Assembly (NCBI GenBank): GCA_947462695.1
Contig: CANHQC010000012.1
Span: 1-15,113, forward strand
DNA from: Flavobacteriales bacterium
GTDB taxonomy: Bacteria > Bacteroidota > Bacteroidia > Flavobacteriales_D > Crocinitomicaceae
Direction of reading: 5' to 3'
Length of the DNA stretch: 15,113 nt
In this document: piece after piece, positions 13,810 through 15,113 of the stretch
How the letters are laid out: each line of letters begins with the position of its first letter
Position numbering within the stretch: position 1 is the first letter of the stretch
Notes under the pieces: generated by a model
What the model was told of the DNA's origin: nothing
What the model saw: only the letters and a program-made list of their open reading frames with translations
Databases searched by the model: none
Program-made: the position numbers and the translations under genes

Positions 13810-15113
13810 GAATTGTTGACGGTCTTTGTCTCCTTCCATAACCTCTCTACCTGTGTCGAATGTTTTTTGGATGAGTACTTTACCACGTTTATCATACACA
13901 ATGAATCTACCGTGTTTGACACCCTCTTTAAATTCTACCTCTTGAAGCAATTTACCCCTTCTATCGTACTGACGCATTACGCCGTTTAGCTCACCGTCTG
14001 CATAGTTAGAAATAACAGCAGGAATTTTTCCACCAGGATAAAATGCGATCCATTGACCATCTTTCTTTCCACGTTTGTATAATCCTTCTTCCGTTCGATT
14101 ATAGTCTTTTTTGGAAAAAGAAATGAATAGACCATCTTCTTTGCTTTCGCGGCGCACACGGTCTTTCATGATGCCGTAATCAATTTTTGATTTCTCTTTG
14201 AAAATCTTGTAATGCATGATGTCTTTTGGCTTTCCATTTTCGAAGTAGGAAATCCATTCCCCCACTTTAAAATTATCCTCGTAAAATCCGGTTAGTTTTG
14301 TTTTCCCGTTTTCAAGGTAGGACATCCATTTTCCGTTCATTTCTCCATTTTTGAACGTAGTGGTATTTTTGAGCTTGCCGTTTTCCCAGTAATTATTCCA
14401 GATACCGTCTTCTTTTCCATCAAGAAATGCACCTTCCATTAAGAGCGTTCCGTCTTCATACCACGTATACCATTTACCGGTTTTCAGGTCTTTTTCATAC
14501 GAGCCCTCTTTGTACTTCTCTCCATTTTTGTAGAGGTAAGTCCATTGACCCGTTCGTAGTCCGTTGTCGTAGTGTGCGGTATATGAAACTTCACCTGTAT
14601 TGTACCAATATACCCAATCACCGTGCTGTTGACCATTTAAAAATGTACCACTCATGTCACGGTTTCCATTGGGTAAATACCATGTCCATTTACCTGTTTT
14701 CAGTCCATTGTCATAAGTTCCTTGAACACTCATTTGACCGCTGTTGAAGTAGGAAGTTGATAACCCATGGAGGGAATCATTTTTATACGAACATTCCTTT
14801 TCTTTTATTCCGGTTGTGTAATTGTAGGACCATAAACTATCTTTTTTCCCACTTTTGAAAAATCCTTGCATCAATGTGATTTCTTGTGGGTTTTTCTCAG
14901 AGAACGGGCCGTTTTTCACGCCATTTTTATACGTGTAGGATTCTCTTAATTTACCGGAATTGAAAAAAGTCGTCATTAGACCCGTTCCATTTGTTATTGT
15001 CTGTGTGTTTAATGAATCGTTGAGCCAGAACGAAATAATTTTGTTCGTGTCATTTTCAATGGATTCAATGGATTTTGGTTTTCCGTTAGGGTAGAAATAC
15101 TTCCACTCACCAA
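13801..15113 (-). CDS. MORN/YwqK-repeat protein, partial (N-terminus beyond right edge)
   Basis: The frame is open to the right edge: upstream of ATG 14976 it continues without a stop and in the same repeat style, including GEWKYFYPNGK at the very edge, so that ATG is internal. At least 437 residues are visible. They form about 16 tandem repeats of roughly 23 residues with the pattern (D/N)G-x3-G-x-W-x2-Y-x2-NGK, for example GLKTGKWTWYLPNGN, GQQHGDWVYWYNTGE and GKEDGIWNNYWENGK. These are MORN-type beta-hairpins, classed in databases as 'YwqK antitoxin module', a name that says little about function. One repeat, near 14110-14220, carries an insertion rich in Lys/Arg (KEKSKIDYGIMKDRVRRESK). The visible end is DRQQFKP and has no sorting domain. 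Whether a signal peptide exists is not visible. Its role is unknown. Confidence 0.85.
   Translation of the reverse strand, partial: GEWKYFYPNGKPKSIESIENDTNKIISFWLNDSLNTQTITNGTGLMTTFFNSGKLRESYTYKNGVKNGPFSEKNPQEITLMQGFFKSGKKDSLWSYNYTTGIKEKECSYKNDSLHGLSTSYFNSGQMSVQGTYDNGLKTGKWTWYLPNGNRDMSGTFLNGQQHGDWVYWYNTGEVSYTAHYDNGLRTGQWTYLYKNGEKYKEGSYEKDLKTGKWYTWYEDGTLLMEGAFLDGKEDGIWNNYWENGKLKNTTTFKNGEMNGKWMSYLENGKTKLTGFYEDNFKVGEWISYFENGKPKDIMHYKIFKEKSKIDYGIMKDRVRRESKEDGLFISFSKKDYNRTEEGLYKRGKKDGQWIAFYPGGKIPAVISNYADGELNGVMRQYDRRGKLLQEVEFKEGVKHGRFIVYDKRGKVLIQKTFDTGREVMEGDKDRQQFKP

Noticed and set aside
14727..14976. ATG 14976 as the true start of the repeat protein
   Set aside because: The same frame runs on to the window edge with repeat-type sequence (GEWKYFYPNGK), so this ATG is internal.
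13801..15113. Toxin-antitoxin system based on the YwqK-type repeats
   Set aside because: The repeats are structural MORN-like units. No toxin gene is adjacent on the visible side, so the antitoxin label would be unfounded.
1..15113. Mobile element, prophage, defence island or CRISPR array
   Set aside because: No transposase, integrase, phage or nuclease cluster and no regularly spaced direct repeats were seen. The gene content is core-like.

Overview
The window looks like chromosomal DNA from a member of the Bacteroidota, probably Flavobacteriales and possibly near Fluviicola/Crocinitomicaceae. The grounds are AT-rich DNA, promoter boxes of the Bacteroidota type (TTG about 20 bp upstream of TAnnTTTG), a TonB-dependent receptor with an N-terminal carboxypeptidase-regulatory-like domain, a secreted protein ending like a type IX secretion sorting domain, and the gene order purN / acpP-fabF-rnc. 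No tRNA, rRNA, insertion sequence, phage gene or CRISPR array was seen. The species-level guess rests on recall and is inference.

Left part (1-2955). A helix-turn-helix gene is cut by the left edge (minus strand). It is followed by a cyclase/kynurenine-formamidase-like enzyme (minus), which is divergent from a HAD phosphatase (plus). The short gap between these two holds a perfect 18-bp palindrome lying exactly between the apparent -33 and -7 boxes of the HAD promoter. The HAD gene overlaps the 3' end of a methylmalonyl-CoA epimerase gene by 16 bp. The epimerase is the second gene of a minus-strand pair, behind a secreted protein of unknown function.

Middle (3060-9727). A plus-strand pair encodes a family-5 solute-binding lipoprotein and a TonB-dependent receptor, with no inner-membrane permease genes in the window. 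Facing it is a minus-strand operon: an RluB-type pseudouridine synthase, a lipoprotein and an outer-membrane beta-barrel protein. The latter two are unknown but clearly envelope-associated.

Right part (9773-15113). The minus-strand housekeeping block runs acpP-fabF-rnc-yraN (fatty acid synthesis, RNA processing, a YraN nuclease-like protein). Divergent from it are purN and a MarC-family membrane protein, coupled by an ATGA overlap. The 193-bp acpP/purN spacer has promoter boxes on both strands, a near-identical 19-bp direct repeat and an 8-bp-arm inverted repeat. The right edge cuts a long MORN/YwqK-repeat protein (minus).

Most of the window is ordinary core genome. The observations most worth follow-up are the palindrome inside the HAD promoter, the solute-binding lipoprotein/TonB receptor pair with an acidic signal after the lipid cysteine, the apparently leaderless starts of several genes, and the fabF/rnc junction, where the two frames are separated by a single stop codon.
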